A DNA stretch of 64,000 nt from Chamaecyparis obtusa (GCA_027943335.1 BSBK01001879.1:62001-126000), one strand, 5' to 3'. Shown: positions 12,701-24,700, counted from the first letter of the stretch. Notes: generated by a model not told the origin, from the letters alone. Numbers and translations are program-made.

Positions 12701-13576
12701 GACATCTAGCAGCTATATGACCAACTTTATTACATGCAAAACATATAATAGGGAGTTTACCTTTGTACTTTCCTTTTCCCCTTCTCAGTCTTCTAGCCAT
12801 AAGAGCTTCTAGATCTTCCAGTTCTTCATCAGAAGTGTCACTGTCACTTTCACTTTCACTATCACTTTCACTTTCACTGATGCATCTTTCTTTTTCTTTC
12901 TTTGGCTTGTTCAGAACTAGCTATGACTTGAAAGTAGATTCAACATTTCCAATGCTTCCAATAGTGAAATTATCATAGTTAGAGAGTTCAAAAGTAGTCA
13001 GCTTACCAACCAAACTTTCCAAAGTAAGCACATTAGCAGAGTTGCATCTAGATTCCTGAATAGTTGAGATCTTAATAGCATATATGGGATGCAGGGTTCT
13101 TAGTACTTTCCCAATTATAGTTTCATCATCAATAGCCCCATTTCTCCTCTAATAGCATTCACAACTTTAATTCTACCACAATATTGTGCAATGTTTTCAC
13201 CTTCTTGCATTCTCATTTCATCAAACTTACCTCTAAGACTCTCGGCCTTTGCTTTCAACACATTTAAGTCATCACCATAAATCCTTGCAAGAGTTTCCCA
13301 CATATCCTTAGCAGTTGTGCAATCCTTAATGTCCTCAAATTCTGGATAGCTTAGGGCAGATGCAATTTCCAGCATTGCCTAATTATGTTCTTGTTTAGCT
13401 CTCATTTCTTCGACAGTCAAAGGTGCAACAGGTGAGACATAGCTATTCTCAATGTAGTACTTTGCAAAGTCACCAATACTGGCTAGATCCAGCTTCATCA
13501 AGCTTTTCCATGCTGGGAATTTTTCCTTGTTTAGCTTCAGTACCTCCATCTTATACATCCTGATCATTTTCTTCAA
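12615..13576 (-). pseudogene. Copia A copy 1: gag with CCHC zinc knuckle
   Basis: The segment begins near 13560 just inside the primer-binding site. Blocks KLNKEKFPAW, KDCTTAKDMWETL and KAESLRGKFDEM are typical of plant copia gag (UBN2 family). The CCHC knuckle CFACNKVGHIAARC lies at about 12702-12743. A stop at 13376-13378 and a frame change near 12800 break it. The middle (12800-13110) is a Ser/Asp-rich linker whose reverse complement gives the Ser/Leu-rich shadow ORF at 12763-12978. Gag packages the element's RNA. Confidence 0.75.
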
Positions 13577-13621
13577 GCCCCTTTAAACTTGATTTCTGTC
13601 AACACTAATAATAAGCAAAAA

Positions 13622-13636
13622 AGCTTTGATACCAAT
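13622..13636 (-). other. Primer-binding site of copia A
   Basis: Read on minus, the 5' LTR end at 13637 is followed by AATTGGTATCAAAGC. This is close to the usual initiator-methionine-tRNA site TGGTATCAGAGC. The site fixes A's minus orientation and makes 13637-15179 the 5' LTR of the complete copy. Confidence 0.7.
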
Positions 13637-15179
13637 TGTTAATATGATTTAGAACAATAGAGAGGGGGGAGGGGGGGTGAATTAGTTGTTCTTAGGTCTT
13701 GATGTATAAAAAAATCTCAAAAACTTTTCTTTAAATCAAATTCAATAACCAAAACAAATTCGGTCATCACTGATTCAATAACCAAAACAAACTCGGTCAT
13801 CACTGATTCAATAATAGAAACATACAACAATCCAGGTCACTACCCGATTGTAACTTAACTTGTAAAACACAAAAATGTTCAAACCAAAACATTCACACAA
13901 GTATTAACACCAAGATTTATAGTGGAAATCCAATTTGGGAAAAACCACTTTGTAACATGCTACTATTATTTTCACTCTTCTGAAGTGAGCTTGGTAAAAA
14001 CCCAACCCTGTCAAAGGTTATAATATACACTGTCAAGTGTGACCCGGTTAAAGGATTTCAATCACCCTGTTAAAAGTGAGGCTAGTCATAGGACTTACAT
14101 ACACTCCATTAGAATGCAACCTTGTTCAAAGGATTTAACATATGACTGTTAGGTCAACCTCTGTTAAAAGGATTTTGACTGTTACAAAGGTTAGAAAGTA
14201 GCAACAATATTTTTTTGAAAATATACAACTCACTTTGCAAATATTAGATCTGATTCCGTACACTAATGTTGGTTTAATAACTTTGAAACTTTGCCATCTC
14301 CATCTCTGATCTACTCGAAACTTTTCTTCAAGTAACCACAACAATTTTCCTTTAGCCTTTTCTTCTTATTTAGTCAATAAAACTTTACTGATCTTTCAGC
14401 ATTCTCTATTCAACCATGCACTTTCATATCCAAATGCTTAGGTACCCTTTATACTTTCCTCAATTAGGTTAACTCATCTTATGCCGCTCAATCTCATTTG
14501 TAGATCTTAGGGTTAGGTCAGAGTCATTAAATCTACCTGCTTCATGTTCTTCGGCTCCTTTTCTAAAATCATCTCAAGTCTCTTAAAGATTTATAATAAA
14601 ACATTTTACAATGCATTTAATGCTTTCAAACAATCAATAAATAAAGTCAACACATTTTACATAATCCAAGAATTCAACAATGTCAGCTCCAAAATTAAAT
14701 TCTCTTCAAATATAAAATTGCTGATGCTCAGTCAATACTGTGATCAAACACTCGGTCTTCATATAGAAAGCTCAGTCATTACTAAAAATATTTCCTTGGC
14801 TTACACTGTCTTCCTCGACAATTTACTGTTGTTCGGTCGACACTAGAATTTTTCTCGGCATACATTTACTCAGTTGACACTAACATTACTTGGCTGAAAC
14901 ATGATTTTTCCATTCTTTTCTTGGTCAAGCCTACCAGTTTAGTCTTCAGTCTTACTAGTATAAACAACACATTTGTCTCATCATTGTGCAACATAGTCAA
15001 GTACACTTTATAGTATCAAGATAAGTCAACCTTTCCTTAGGTGCTATTGTTACCAACCTTGCCTATCCCCTTAGCAACACTCAAATAGATATAGTACTTT
15101 CCTAAGTAGCAATAGTCTTACCAGTTAAGGTTTGACATCAATGACAATACAACAATTGTTTCAATTGTAGTTTCCAACA
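13637..15179 (-). repeat. LTR 2 of copia A, shared by both copies
   Basis: Has TG...CA termini on +. It acts as 5' LTR for the copy on its left and as 3' LTR for the truncated copy on its right. It holds a local tandem duplication of about 40 bp (near 13743-13822, around GGTCATCACTGATTCAAT) that LTR 1 lacks. The purine tract for the right-hand copy (AAAAGAGGGAGA on minus) directly abuts it at about 15180-15192. Confidence 0.82.
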
Positions 15180-17743
15180 ATCTCCCTCTTTTGGCATTGA
15201 TGGCAACACCATATGATATCACCTGAATAACACATGGATTACCAACCAAACCAAAAACTTATATGTTCATCAGAGAATTATTTATAATATCCTTAGCTTC
15301 ATTCTGATTTAGAATCCTATAAGCCTCACTTCTGTGACTGTCAGATGTATTCAGTTCCCCCTCTATCCTGATCCTTCATTTCAGTTCATCATCCTTAGCT
15401 TCAATCTCATGTATTATCATATCAGTTATCAGTTCATCTCCCTCTTTGACAAAAATGCTAGAGCAGCAACTAAAACATACATCCATCAGATGTAGATAAT
15501 ATCTGTGCAGCTCAGTGTTTCTCCCTTTGTCATCTTGCTATGACTGATTCCTTGTCTTGGCTTCTTTTCACAACTCTAGGCCAGCCCTAAAGTGTGACAA
15601 TCTTCTGCATCAATTTCTCAAATTTTTTGTTATAGTACATTTGATGCAATGCTCCTAGCTTGTCTAGGAAGCCTCAGTTAGGGGAAGGACCCCTAATTGA
15701 CTTCTTAAATACTCATGAACTTCTCTGGGTAAAGATTTAGTGAATATTTCTTCTAATTGTTCTTTTGTATTCACATATTCCATTTAGACTTCTTTATCTT
15801 GTACTAATTATCTCAAGTAGTGATACTTGATTGCAATGTGCTTGGTCTTAGTGTGCATCATTGGATTCTTAGAAATATTGATAGCACTTGTGTTGTCATG
15901 GAAAATAACAACAGGTTGAGTGATTTCTTCTTTAATGCCCATTAACAATTATTTTATCTGCACTAAATTTGAACAGTTTACTGCAGCAACAACATACTTA
16001 GCCTCGACAGTAGATTAGGAAATGCAATTTTGTTTCTTGCTTGTCTAGCAGATGAATATCTGTCCAAGAAAGAAAGCTCCACCACCAGTGCTCTTTCTGT
16101 CATCTACATTTCCTTCCCAATCAACATCTGTATAAACTTTGAGTTCAAATTTATCATCCTTCTTATAATAGAGACCATAGTTAGTAGTTCCTTTCAAGTA
16201 TCTCATAATTCTTTTCACAACCATCATTTGTGTTTCCTTAGGATTGGCAGAGAATCTTTCCACAATCACAACAGCTAGTGCAACATTTGGTCTACTATGT
16301 ACAACATACTACAATTTTCCAATCATGGATTTGTACAAAGTTTGATTCACTTCTATGGCATCATCATTCTTAGATAAATTTTCTCCAGTAACCATAGGAG
16401 TTCCCATTGGTTTAGCATCTTCCATCCCAAAATTTTTCAGTATTTCATTAACATACTTAGACTGTGTAATGAAAATTCCATTTTTCCTCTGATATACTTG
16501 TAAACCAACAAAGAATTTGATCTCACCAAACATACTCATTTCAAATTCAGTTTGCATTTCATTTGAAAATTTTTTACATAATGCATCTTGTTCACCAAAA
16601 ATAATGTCATCCACAATTTTTTTTTCCAATAGTCCATACCTTTACCTTCTTCATCTTTCATGTACAGATTGCTTGTGTCATTTGCTCTTGAAAATTCAAT
16701 CTGTACCAAGTGGTTGTGCAACCTCTCATACCATGCTCTGGGAGCTTGCTTCAATCCATATAATGCTTTATTCATTTTACACACCATGTGTCTTCTGTTT
16801 GGATCAATAAAACCTTCTGGCTATTCTATGTAAACTTCTTCTTCTATTATACCATTCAAAAATGTAGACTTGACATCCATTTGATATACCTTGAAATCTT
16901 TATAAGAAGTATATGCAAGCAGTGTTCTTACTCCTTCTAATCTAGCTACAGGGGAAAATGTCTCCCCATAATCTATTTCTTCTTCTTGTGTGTAGCCTTT
17001 GCATACCAACCTAGCTTTGTTCCTAGTGATTTCACCATTTTCATTCATCTTATTCCAAAACACCCACTTTGTTCCTATAACATTTTTGTTTTCAGATCTC
17101 GGCACCAGAGTCCAAGTATCATTCTTCTCAATCTAGTCAATCTCTTCATTCATTGCTTGTATCCAGTCTTCATTCTCCAATGCCTCTCTAGTTGACTTTG
17201 GTTCAAATTCACACAGTAAGCATATTGGGTCCTTAGTCTTACTTCTGGTCTAAATTCCAGTATTTTTGTCTCCAATTATCTGTTCAGGCTTGTGATGTCT
17301 TCTTACATATTTTTCCAAAATAGATTCAGGTCTTCTCTCCTCTATTTCATCATGTTCCTGAACAATATTGTTAGATTCAACTTCTGAATGCTCGGTAACT
17401 TCTTCCTGATATTCAATAGCATTTTCTTATAGCTCAGCAAGTTCTTGTTCTCTTTCGGCACTGTTTTCCTGATGCTTGGTGGCATCTTTCTATCACTCGG
17501 CATTGCTTATCCAAGACTCGGCATCAGGTGCAAGTCTGTTACTTGCCACTTCTTCTTCCTCAATGTACACAAAAGATCTATAATCTTCTAGTTCTCTTTT
17601 TCTATCAGCTTTGTTTCTTTCTGCATACTCATCAATTTTGACATTTGTACTTTCCACAATTTTGTTAGTGTTAGAGTTCAAACACTTATAAGCTTTACTT
17701 TTTATGGAATACCCTAGGAATATGCCTTCATCACTCTTAGCAT
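15180..17743 (-). pseudogene. Copia A copy 2: RNase H, reverse transcriptase and integrase end, truncated
   Basis: Minus-strand order from right to left: the KCLNSNTNK integrase end (17681-17493), the acidic linker, RT (17105-16821, 16787-16536, 16629-16309), then RNase H (16269-16045 and on to about 15690). Copy 2 keeps the MNKALYGLKQAPRAWY block missing from copy 1. At the active site a frame change occurs; one frame reads IVDD where YVDD is usual. Gag, protease and most of integrase are absent because the copy ends at about 17743. Confidence 0.78.
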
Positions 17744-18134
17744 ATTTCTATATGTGTCTATCTAGAGATTTCATAGCCAAAATAGATGGCTATTTTCATC
17801 AGATTCATCACATTTGTACTTCAGAACTAGATATGGTACTAAGGTAACCATAAAATCAGAATCACTGGCCAAAAATCACATAGAGCCTTATAATCTAAGT
17901 CCTATTAATGTGATTTGTGTGATCATGGATCAAGATGAAATACCTGATTATTCAACTTATAATACTCAAACTGAAGCATATCTAGTTATTGGTCTAGATG
18001 AATGGGCTACTAGGAATGAACAGAATGATGACATGTTTGATGCTAGTTTTGGAAACTATATGATTTTAGAATCTGATTTAGTAGTGCCTAATTTGATTAA
18101 AGATCTAGAATCTAAATTTGATGTGTCTAACTAG
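17744..18134 (+). pseudogene. Gypsy G pol: N-terminal remnant before the RNase H
   Basis: Immediately right of the copia A breakpoint. The frame from 17814 is continuous with the rest of G's pol but matches no domain I know; it is acidic, with Asp-Glu clusters. It may be the protease-to-RNase H linker. It ends with a TAG at 18132, the first of twelve in-frame stops in this pol. Confidence 0.5.
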
Positions 18135-18530
18135 CTTTGGGATTTGTGTTTTGATGGGTCAAGGAATAAGGATGGATTTGGTGCAAGGGTTATGCTGGTA
18201 TCACTTGATGGTGATAAATTTTATGCTACTTTCAAGTTGTCCTTTCCTTGTTCTAACAATGTGGCTGAATATGAGAGTTTGATTCAGGGATTAGAGTGGG
18301 CAAGATTGAGAGGTATTAAGTGTTTGAGATCATTTGGCGATAGTGAGCTTATTGTTAAGCAGGTGAGAGGCATCAATACTATTTAAAATGATCTGCTTAA
18401 GATGTATAAATCTAGATTTTCTGATATTCTAGATGAATTTGATGCTTTCAACTTGATTTCAATTCCTAGAAGGAAAAATCTGCATGCTGATAGGCTGGCT
18501 AGTATTGGTGCTCATATTGCAATAACGGAA
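18135..18530 (+). pseudogene. Gypsy G pol: additional (archaeal-type) RNase H
   Basis: The frame reads LCFDGSRNKDGFGAR, NNVAEYESLIQGLEWA, FGDSELIVKQV and RKNLHADRLAS. These supply the Asp, Glu, Asp and Asp of an RNase H active site in the spacing of plant and archaeal RNase HI, not of the gypsy domain that follows RT. The domain sits about 500 bp upstream of RT. In the Tat/Ogre elements I know best the extra RNase H lies between the gypsy RNase H and integrase, so the position is notable. One TAA (18384) interrupts it. Confidence 0.75.
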
Positions 18531-18755
18531 AATAAAGGACTAATTTCAGACCAGTCACATATTAAGATAATTGTTAGGCCATCCATTCCAGATAATGACA
18601 CTTATTGGCAAGTTTTCAATATTGATGAACATATCTTAAGTTTTTTGATAGAAACAAATGGTTTTTCAACTTCAAGAGATAACAAAAACATTCAGCAAAT
18701 GGAAGACTAGATCATTCAGTTCAAAACCAATAAGCTTCCAAAGGGATTAGTCAGC

Positions 18756-19625
18756 TTGGAATCAACTTTTAATTCTGATGATCAATTTAGGAAGGGTAAA
18801 ACCAGCTTGCTGATTAAAGAAGATCATTATGAGGAAGTGGAAATTTTCAAAGACAAGCGATTGAAGGTTGGTAAAATAAATTCTCCTAAAGAAAAAGAAC
18901 TTTTTATTGATCTTTTTAGAGAATATAATGATGTTTTTGCATGGGATTACTCTGATTTGAAGGGTTCTGACCCCCAATTAACCCAACATACTATAGAATT
19001 AGAGCCTAATGCTAGGCCAATTAGACAAAGGTAAAGGCCTATAAACCCCAAGTTAGAGCCATTAATGTTAAAAGAGTTGAGAAAACTTCTAGATGGTGGT
19101 ATCATATTTCCTATTAAGCACACATCTTGGGTTTCTAACTTAGTTCTGGTAAGGAAGAAGAATGGAGAGATAAGACTTTATGTAGACTTTAGAGACCTTA
19201 ATAGGGCATCTCTGAAAGATAGACACCCTCTTCCTTCCATGGAAGAGATTTTACAATATATTTCAGGTTCTGAGAGATTATCACTCTTAGATGGATATTC
19301 TGGTTACAATCAGATTTTAGTCAAGGAATCTGATCAATTTAAAATAGCCTTTACAACTAAATGGGGTACCATGGTTTATAAAAGAATTCCATTTGGGCTA
19401 TCAAATGTTGGAGCCACTTTTCATAAAGCAATGGATATGGCTTTCAAGAATTTAATGTATAAGTTTGTTCTAGTATACCTAGATGATGTGATAATTTACA
19501 ACAAGGTTGCAAATCAGCACACTAATCACTTGAGATAGATATTACAAAGATGCAAAGAATTTGGGATTTCTTTAAATCCTAAGAAATCTATATTTGCAGT
19601 TCATGAGGGAAAAATCTCAGGATAC
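18756..19625 (+). pseudogene. Gypsy G pol: reverse transcriptase
   Basis: Starts with a linker (NDVFAWDYSDLKG) typical of the start of gypsy RT. Then come LVRKKNGEIRLYVDFRDLN, LLDGYSGYNQI, RIPFGLSNVGATF and the catalytic VYLDDVII with YLDD at 19476-19487. Stops at 19032, 19536 and 19626 interrupt one otherwise continuous frame. The protein would copy the element's RNA into DNA. Catalytic residues are intact, so inactivity comes from nonsense codons. Confidence 0.85.
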
Positions 19626-19628
19626 TAG

Positions 19629-20270
19629 GTGTCTATGGAAGAAACAACAATAGATCCTAAAAGAATTCATGCAATTCTTGAGCTTTCATTGCCTAAACAA
19701 AAGAAAGGATTGCAGAGTTTTATTGGGAGAATTAATTTTGTAATGAGGTTTATCCCTGATATTGTAAACCTATTAAAACCATTGACTACCATGCTTAAAA
19801 AAGATATTCCTTTCAGCTGGACTGATGAAGGAAAAAATAATTTTGAACTGATAAAATAGGCTTTGTCTTCAGCCCCTACTCTTGTTAATCCAAATTTTAC
19901 TAAAGATTTTATTCTATATGCTTATGGTGGTTCTGACACCATTTCAGGAATGCTGGTTTAAAAGAGTGATGAAAAATAGGAGCATCCAGTTGCTTTTTTC
20001 AACAAAGGTATGGATGACTATGAGAAAAGGTACAGTTTTGTTGAAAAGCATGTACTAGCTATTATTAAAGCTTTGAAGAAGTTTAAGCATTGAATTTCTA
20101 GAAATAAAGTGCACTTAATGGTTGCTCATCTTAGCATCAAAGAGTTTTTGTTAAACAAGGATGTTAATGAAAAGAGGGTTGGTTGGATAACAAGGGTTAT
20201 GGAGTATGATGTACAGATTCATGTGAATAAGCTGATTAGAGGCAAGGGCCTTTGTGCTCAAATGGAAGAA
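19629..20270 (+). pseudogene. Gypsy G pol: degenerate gypsy-type RNase H
   Basis: Follows RT through the LQSFIGRINFVMRFIPD connection block. Where a gypsy RNase H has the first catalytic Asp in a DAS-type motif, G reads LYAYGGSDTISGML, without that Asp. The Glu block survives as YEKRYSFVEKHVLAI. Four stops lie at 19857, 19959, 19977 and 20091. Loss of the first Asp fits a tether role, with the upstream archaeal-type domain doing catalysis. That is inference by analogy with dual-RNase H elements. Confidence 0.72.
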
Positions 20271-20369
20271 GAGGAAGAACAGGTTGAAGCTTCTAAAGAA
20301 TCTAAAAATTTACAAGGTGATGTTATATTATTCAATGATCCTACGACTTGGTTGTCAGATATGATCAGA

Positions 20370-21605
20370 TTCTTGCAAATTGGACAATGCCCAAATAATC
20401 TTGATAAGGCAAAAAGGAGATACTACAGGTTACAATCTATTCCCTATGTTCTTATTAAAGGTGTTCTATATAGAAAAGACTATTCTGAAATGTTTCTTAA
20501 ATGTATTGATTCACTGGATCAAGACATAATTTTATTTGAATTTCATGATGGATCTTGTGGAGGACATTTTAGCCCTAAAACTACAGCATGGAAAATACTA
20601 AGGGCAAGCTATTATTGGCCTGATTTATTTAAGGATGCTCATGTTTGGGCTAGAAAATGTCAGAAATGTGCAATTTTTTCAAGTAAACAAAGGCTGGCAG
20701 CATTGCAATTAAAACCAATTATGGTTGATCAACCATTTGCTAAGTGGGGTATGGACTTTATTGGTCCTATTAATCCTAATTCTAGTGTAGGTCATAAATG
20801 GATTTTAACTACTACCGACTATTTCACAAGATGGGCTGAAGCTATTGCACTCAAAGAGGCTACTGGACTTGCGGTATTAAAGTTTTATGAGGATATTACA
20901 ACCAAGTTTGGAGTTCCTCAATCAATTATTTTTGACAATGCTATGGCTTTCATTGGTTTAACTATTACAGAATGGGCTGTGAAGAAAAAGATTTATTTAA
21001 ACACTTCTTCTAACTATTATCCTCAGGATAATGGTCTTGTAGAATCTACAAATAAAAATCTAATTTGAATTATCAAAAAGACTCTGCAAGAAAATAAGAG
21101 AGATTGGCATTCTAAATTAAAGGCAACCTTATGGTTGGATAGGATTACACCTAAACAGGTAATTGGGAATTCCCCTTATGTCCTGGTTTATGGTAAAGAG
21201 GCTAGATTGCCAGTTTCTACTAAATTTCTAGCCTTGCGGTTGGCTGATCAGATGTTACTAGTTGAAGAAAAAGATCCCCTGAAACTAAGGTATACTGATT
21301 TACTAAAGCTTGAAGAAGAAAGGAGAAAAGCATTGGACATAATGGAACTTAAGCAAGCACAAACTAAAAGATCTTTTGATAGGAAAGCTAAGTTCAGATA
21401 ATTTAATGAAGGAGATTTAGTACTCAAGTGGGATGTCCTAAAGAGTAGGCCAGGGCAGCATGATAAATTTGATAATTTTTGGTCAGGCCCTTTTGTTATA
21501 ACAGCCTGTAAGGACAACAATGTTTTTCAGTTGTCCACAACTGAAGGGGAAGAATTGCAGATTCCAGTTAATGGAATACACCTCAAGCTTTTCTTTGAGG
21601 GTTAG
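20370..21605 (+). pseudogene. Gypsy G pol: integrase and C-terminal tail
   Basis: The HHCC zinc domain reads HDGSCGGHFS then CQKC (His near 20544 and 20565, Cys near 20658 and 20667). The catalytic triad is Asp in GMDFIGP (about 20754), Asp in FDNAMAF (about 20934) and Glu in GLVESTNK (about 21042). The tail GDLVLKWD...WSGPF is the usual gypsy integrase C-terminal barrel region, and pol ends at TAG 21603-21605. There is no chromodomain. Stops at 21066 and 21399 interrupt it. Integrase inserts the DNA copy and produces the 5-bp target duplication. Confidence 0.85.
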
Positions 21606-21799
21606 GTTAATTTCAGTTTTTCAAGTTCAATAAGTGTTGTCCAAGCACTAGGTCCTTAGGTTGCATTGAGTCTAGTTTAGGTGAATTTTATTTTTAATAA
21701 AGGTTGCATTCATGGTTTAGTTTTCCTAAATTATGTTGCCCTATGACAAGCCTACAAGTCATGTCTACCAGGAAGACATCCAACAAAAGTCACCAAAAT
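21606..21799 (+). other. Gypsy G region between pol end and 3' LTR
   Basis: No ORF. A clear polypurine tract, expected directly before the 3' LTR, is not visible. The last 20 bases are A-rich but broken by C and T. Confidence 0.5.
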
Positions 21800-24700
21800 T
21801 GTTACTCAAAAATACAACATACAATATAATAAGCATAAGTAGGAAAAGGTTGCATTTGTTTGTCTAATTAACACTACCTTGCGGGTTTTGTTAGTTTACA
21901 TGTCATTATTGCATTCATTCTAGATGTCATTATTGTACTCTAAGTATTGATTATTATTCCAAAAATTCCAAAATTCATAAATAATCATTACATTGTGCTT
22001 TCAAACTGAATGTGATATACAAATGTCCTTTCTTGTTTCATGTTTCATCAATAAGTAGAGTACATTGTAAAATTGAAAGAAAGATTGAAGTATGGAATAG
22101 GGGTCCCATGCATTTCCTTTTGTATTGGTTTGTGTCAACTGGTTGTCTGCTAGGTCTCTACATTTAGGTCTTCATAGTCCGAGTCTCCATCTGCATCTAG
22201 GTCTTTAGGGTTTCATATCTACATAAGAGAGGAAAATATGGTTAGATCCTCTTGGATCTAAGCAATACATGAGAAACAAATAACATAATGTAGCAATCAA
22301 GTTTTCAATATTGCATATCAATCTAGAAAATTAAATGTGATTTAAGGAAATGTACACTGACACTCACTGCAAGGTAGTGTTAAAGGGACTTGTTTCTGAC
22401 ATGAAACCTTTTACTACTAATGATCATTGTGGTGTATGTTGTCCTTTTTATTAACCAGGTGCCTGAATTAAAGGGACATAGTTTGTTTCAAACTGAGAAA
22501 CCTTTTTCAGATAATGTATTTCATAATGATATTATTTGAGAGCTTAACAGATTATTTTGTAGATAATAGCTGACTAGTTTTCACATTCAGTCATTGTCAA
22601 AGATGTAGATCAAGGTGGGTTCCCATGATAAGAGTGCTACAAGAAGTGCCAATGATTGCCAAATTTCAAGTTCAACTTACAAATGGTACTACATAAATAC
22701 TGGTATAATATGTTCTTGCTATTTCAAAGGTACATTTTCAAGCTATAACATTATTGTTGCTGAATATAGAAAGATTGCTTCAAGATTGAGCCATAAAATT
22801 ATGAAATGTTTATAGTTTGTTTTTATTGAGTGTCAGAAACCCATGTTCGAACCTCATTAGTTAACATTCTGGTGTTTTTGAGTGTCATGAGGCCATGCTC
22901 AAACTTAACTAACATTGAACAAACATTTTCATCTTGTTGTACTTATCATACTAAGTGCAGATTCAACATCAATGAGAATTGTATACAGTGGACAATGCTA
23001 CAAGAGCTATAATGCTAAAAGCTGAAATTTTGAGTTACAAAATCCAACAAGATGCAAGCTGAACAGAAGTAAAACATGTATAAACTGGAACAGAGTATCT
23101 ACAGCTAACAAAGGAATATCATAAAGGAGGAAGGTACTTATCTATTGTGGAATAAATGATGTTATTCTTGAGCATCTCTCAGTCATAATTACCTTCTAAG
23201 GTTTGTGAAGGTTATGACTGAAAGATGTGATAGTTTTTTTTATAACTGAATATATCTTTTAACATTTTATAGTCATAACCTTGCAACTTTAGTAAGTTAT
23301 TAGAGGTGTTTCATGGTTTCCTGGGACAACTGTCTGTAATTGTTGAACTCATAGTACATGATTTTTGTTTCAAGAATGATTTCACCAGTTCATCAAGTTC
23401 ATCTGTAGATTGATTACATAGATTCATTCATGTTGGCAGAATGAAATTGTTGAATGGTATGCTATAAAAATAGTTTATGTACAAGCTATAGAAAGATTGT
23501 CAAAATCAATTTCTAGTTATTCTCTATTTTATACAAAGTGCTTTGATGAAGTTAATCAGAAAAGATTTATTTTAGTTATGTTCAAAATTCCCAGTCAAGG
23601 TATTCGGGTTTCATGATATGTTGTCACTTTCATATATTAAGTGAAGGGGAGACTGAATTCAGCCTATGTACTGTTGACATTTAATGAATGGTGAAATAAT
23701 AACTTCCTGTTATTATCCATAGAATGGTCAAATAAGTTTCATGTTTTAGCAGAGGAAATGAAATGTCCATTAGTCAAAGGCTCGAACTAGGTTGAGACAA
23801 GCACAAATGATGAATATAAGCTGAGTTCATTCTTAGTTTAAGGGTTGAGTTCATTCTCAGTTTAAGAGCCAAGTTCATTCTCAGTTTAAGTAAAGTTGAG
23901 CTTTAGTTTGGCACATGAAACAAAAGAATAAAAATTGACTCAATAAAATCCCACAAGCTATATACTAGACTACCAATTATCAAATGGTATGGAGGGTTTT
24001 TTTTCCTTCTTAAGATTCAAGAACCCAATATCTTTACTAGTCACAATTTTTTATTTAAAAGAGAGACAATCAATAGTCGTGCAAGCCATGACTATTACAT
24101 AGAATAAATTTAGAACTCATGGTTACCAATATAGAAGCTGTGAGTGCTGATATATAAGTGGGTTGAACAAGTTTCAAGCCCACATCTTGAAACTCATAAG
24201 AGAAAGGAATGAAGCAATAGTAGAGACCAAGATTCATAGTGTGGAGCTCACGGAAGCAAAGAAATGTTACAGTCCAATGTTATAAGCAATGAATCAAATA
24301 GATGATGTAAGAGTCAAGTCACAGTTCGAGTATTAGAGATACAACTAAGAGCAAGAACAATAGATCATCAGTCATATGACTGTTAACACAAATTTGACTA
24401 TGGATCATGCTCATAGCTTACAAAAAAATCAAAGAAAATTCTTAGGAAAGAAGGTCCGAGTTTGAGCATAAAGTAAAGAATAGACCAGTTAACTGTGACT
24501 CATTTTCATAGCTCCATATTATTAAAAGCAACAGTCATATTTTGAAAGCACCAATGAAGGGATAGATAACAGAATAAGAGGCCACTACTTATGCTAAATA
24601 ATGTTACATTTTCATGGGTTTCATTTCCAGAAAATAAATCTATAAGAGATAAACCGAGCTTGAAGATAAGTTACAGTTGTAGGTGAACCTGAGTTTGGCA

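Larger units (their letters stand above)
7429..17743 (-). mobile_element. Copia array A: LTR-internal-LTR-internal, truncated
   Basis: On the minus strand two copies of one copia family share a middle LTR. The order along + is LTR (7434-8947), complete internal region (8948-13636), LTR (13637-15179), and part of a second internal region (15180-17743). The two internal copies align base for base through RNase H, reverse transcriptase and the integrase end until about 17743. There the second copy stops inside the integrase C-terminal coding part and G's pol sequence begins. GTTTT at 7429-7433 would be the left target duplication; its partner is lost with the right end. A single insertion with LTR-LTR unequal recombination explains the layout. 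Confidence 0.82.

Noticed and set aside
12763..12978. Ser/Leu-rich ORF on + at 12763-12978 and a similar one on minus at 63095-63382
   Set aside because: Both are antisense shadows of the Asp/Ser-rich linker before the zinc knuckle in copia gag.
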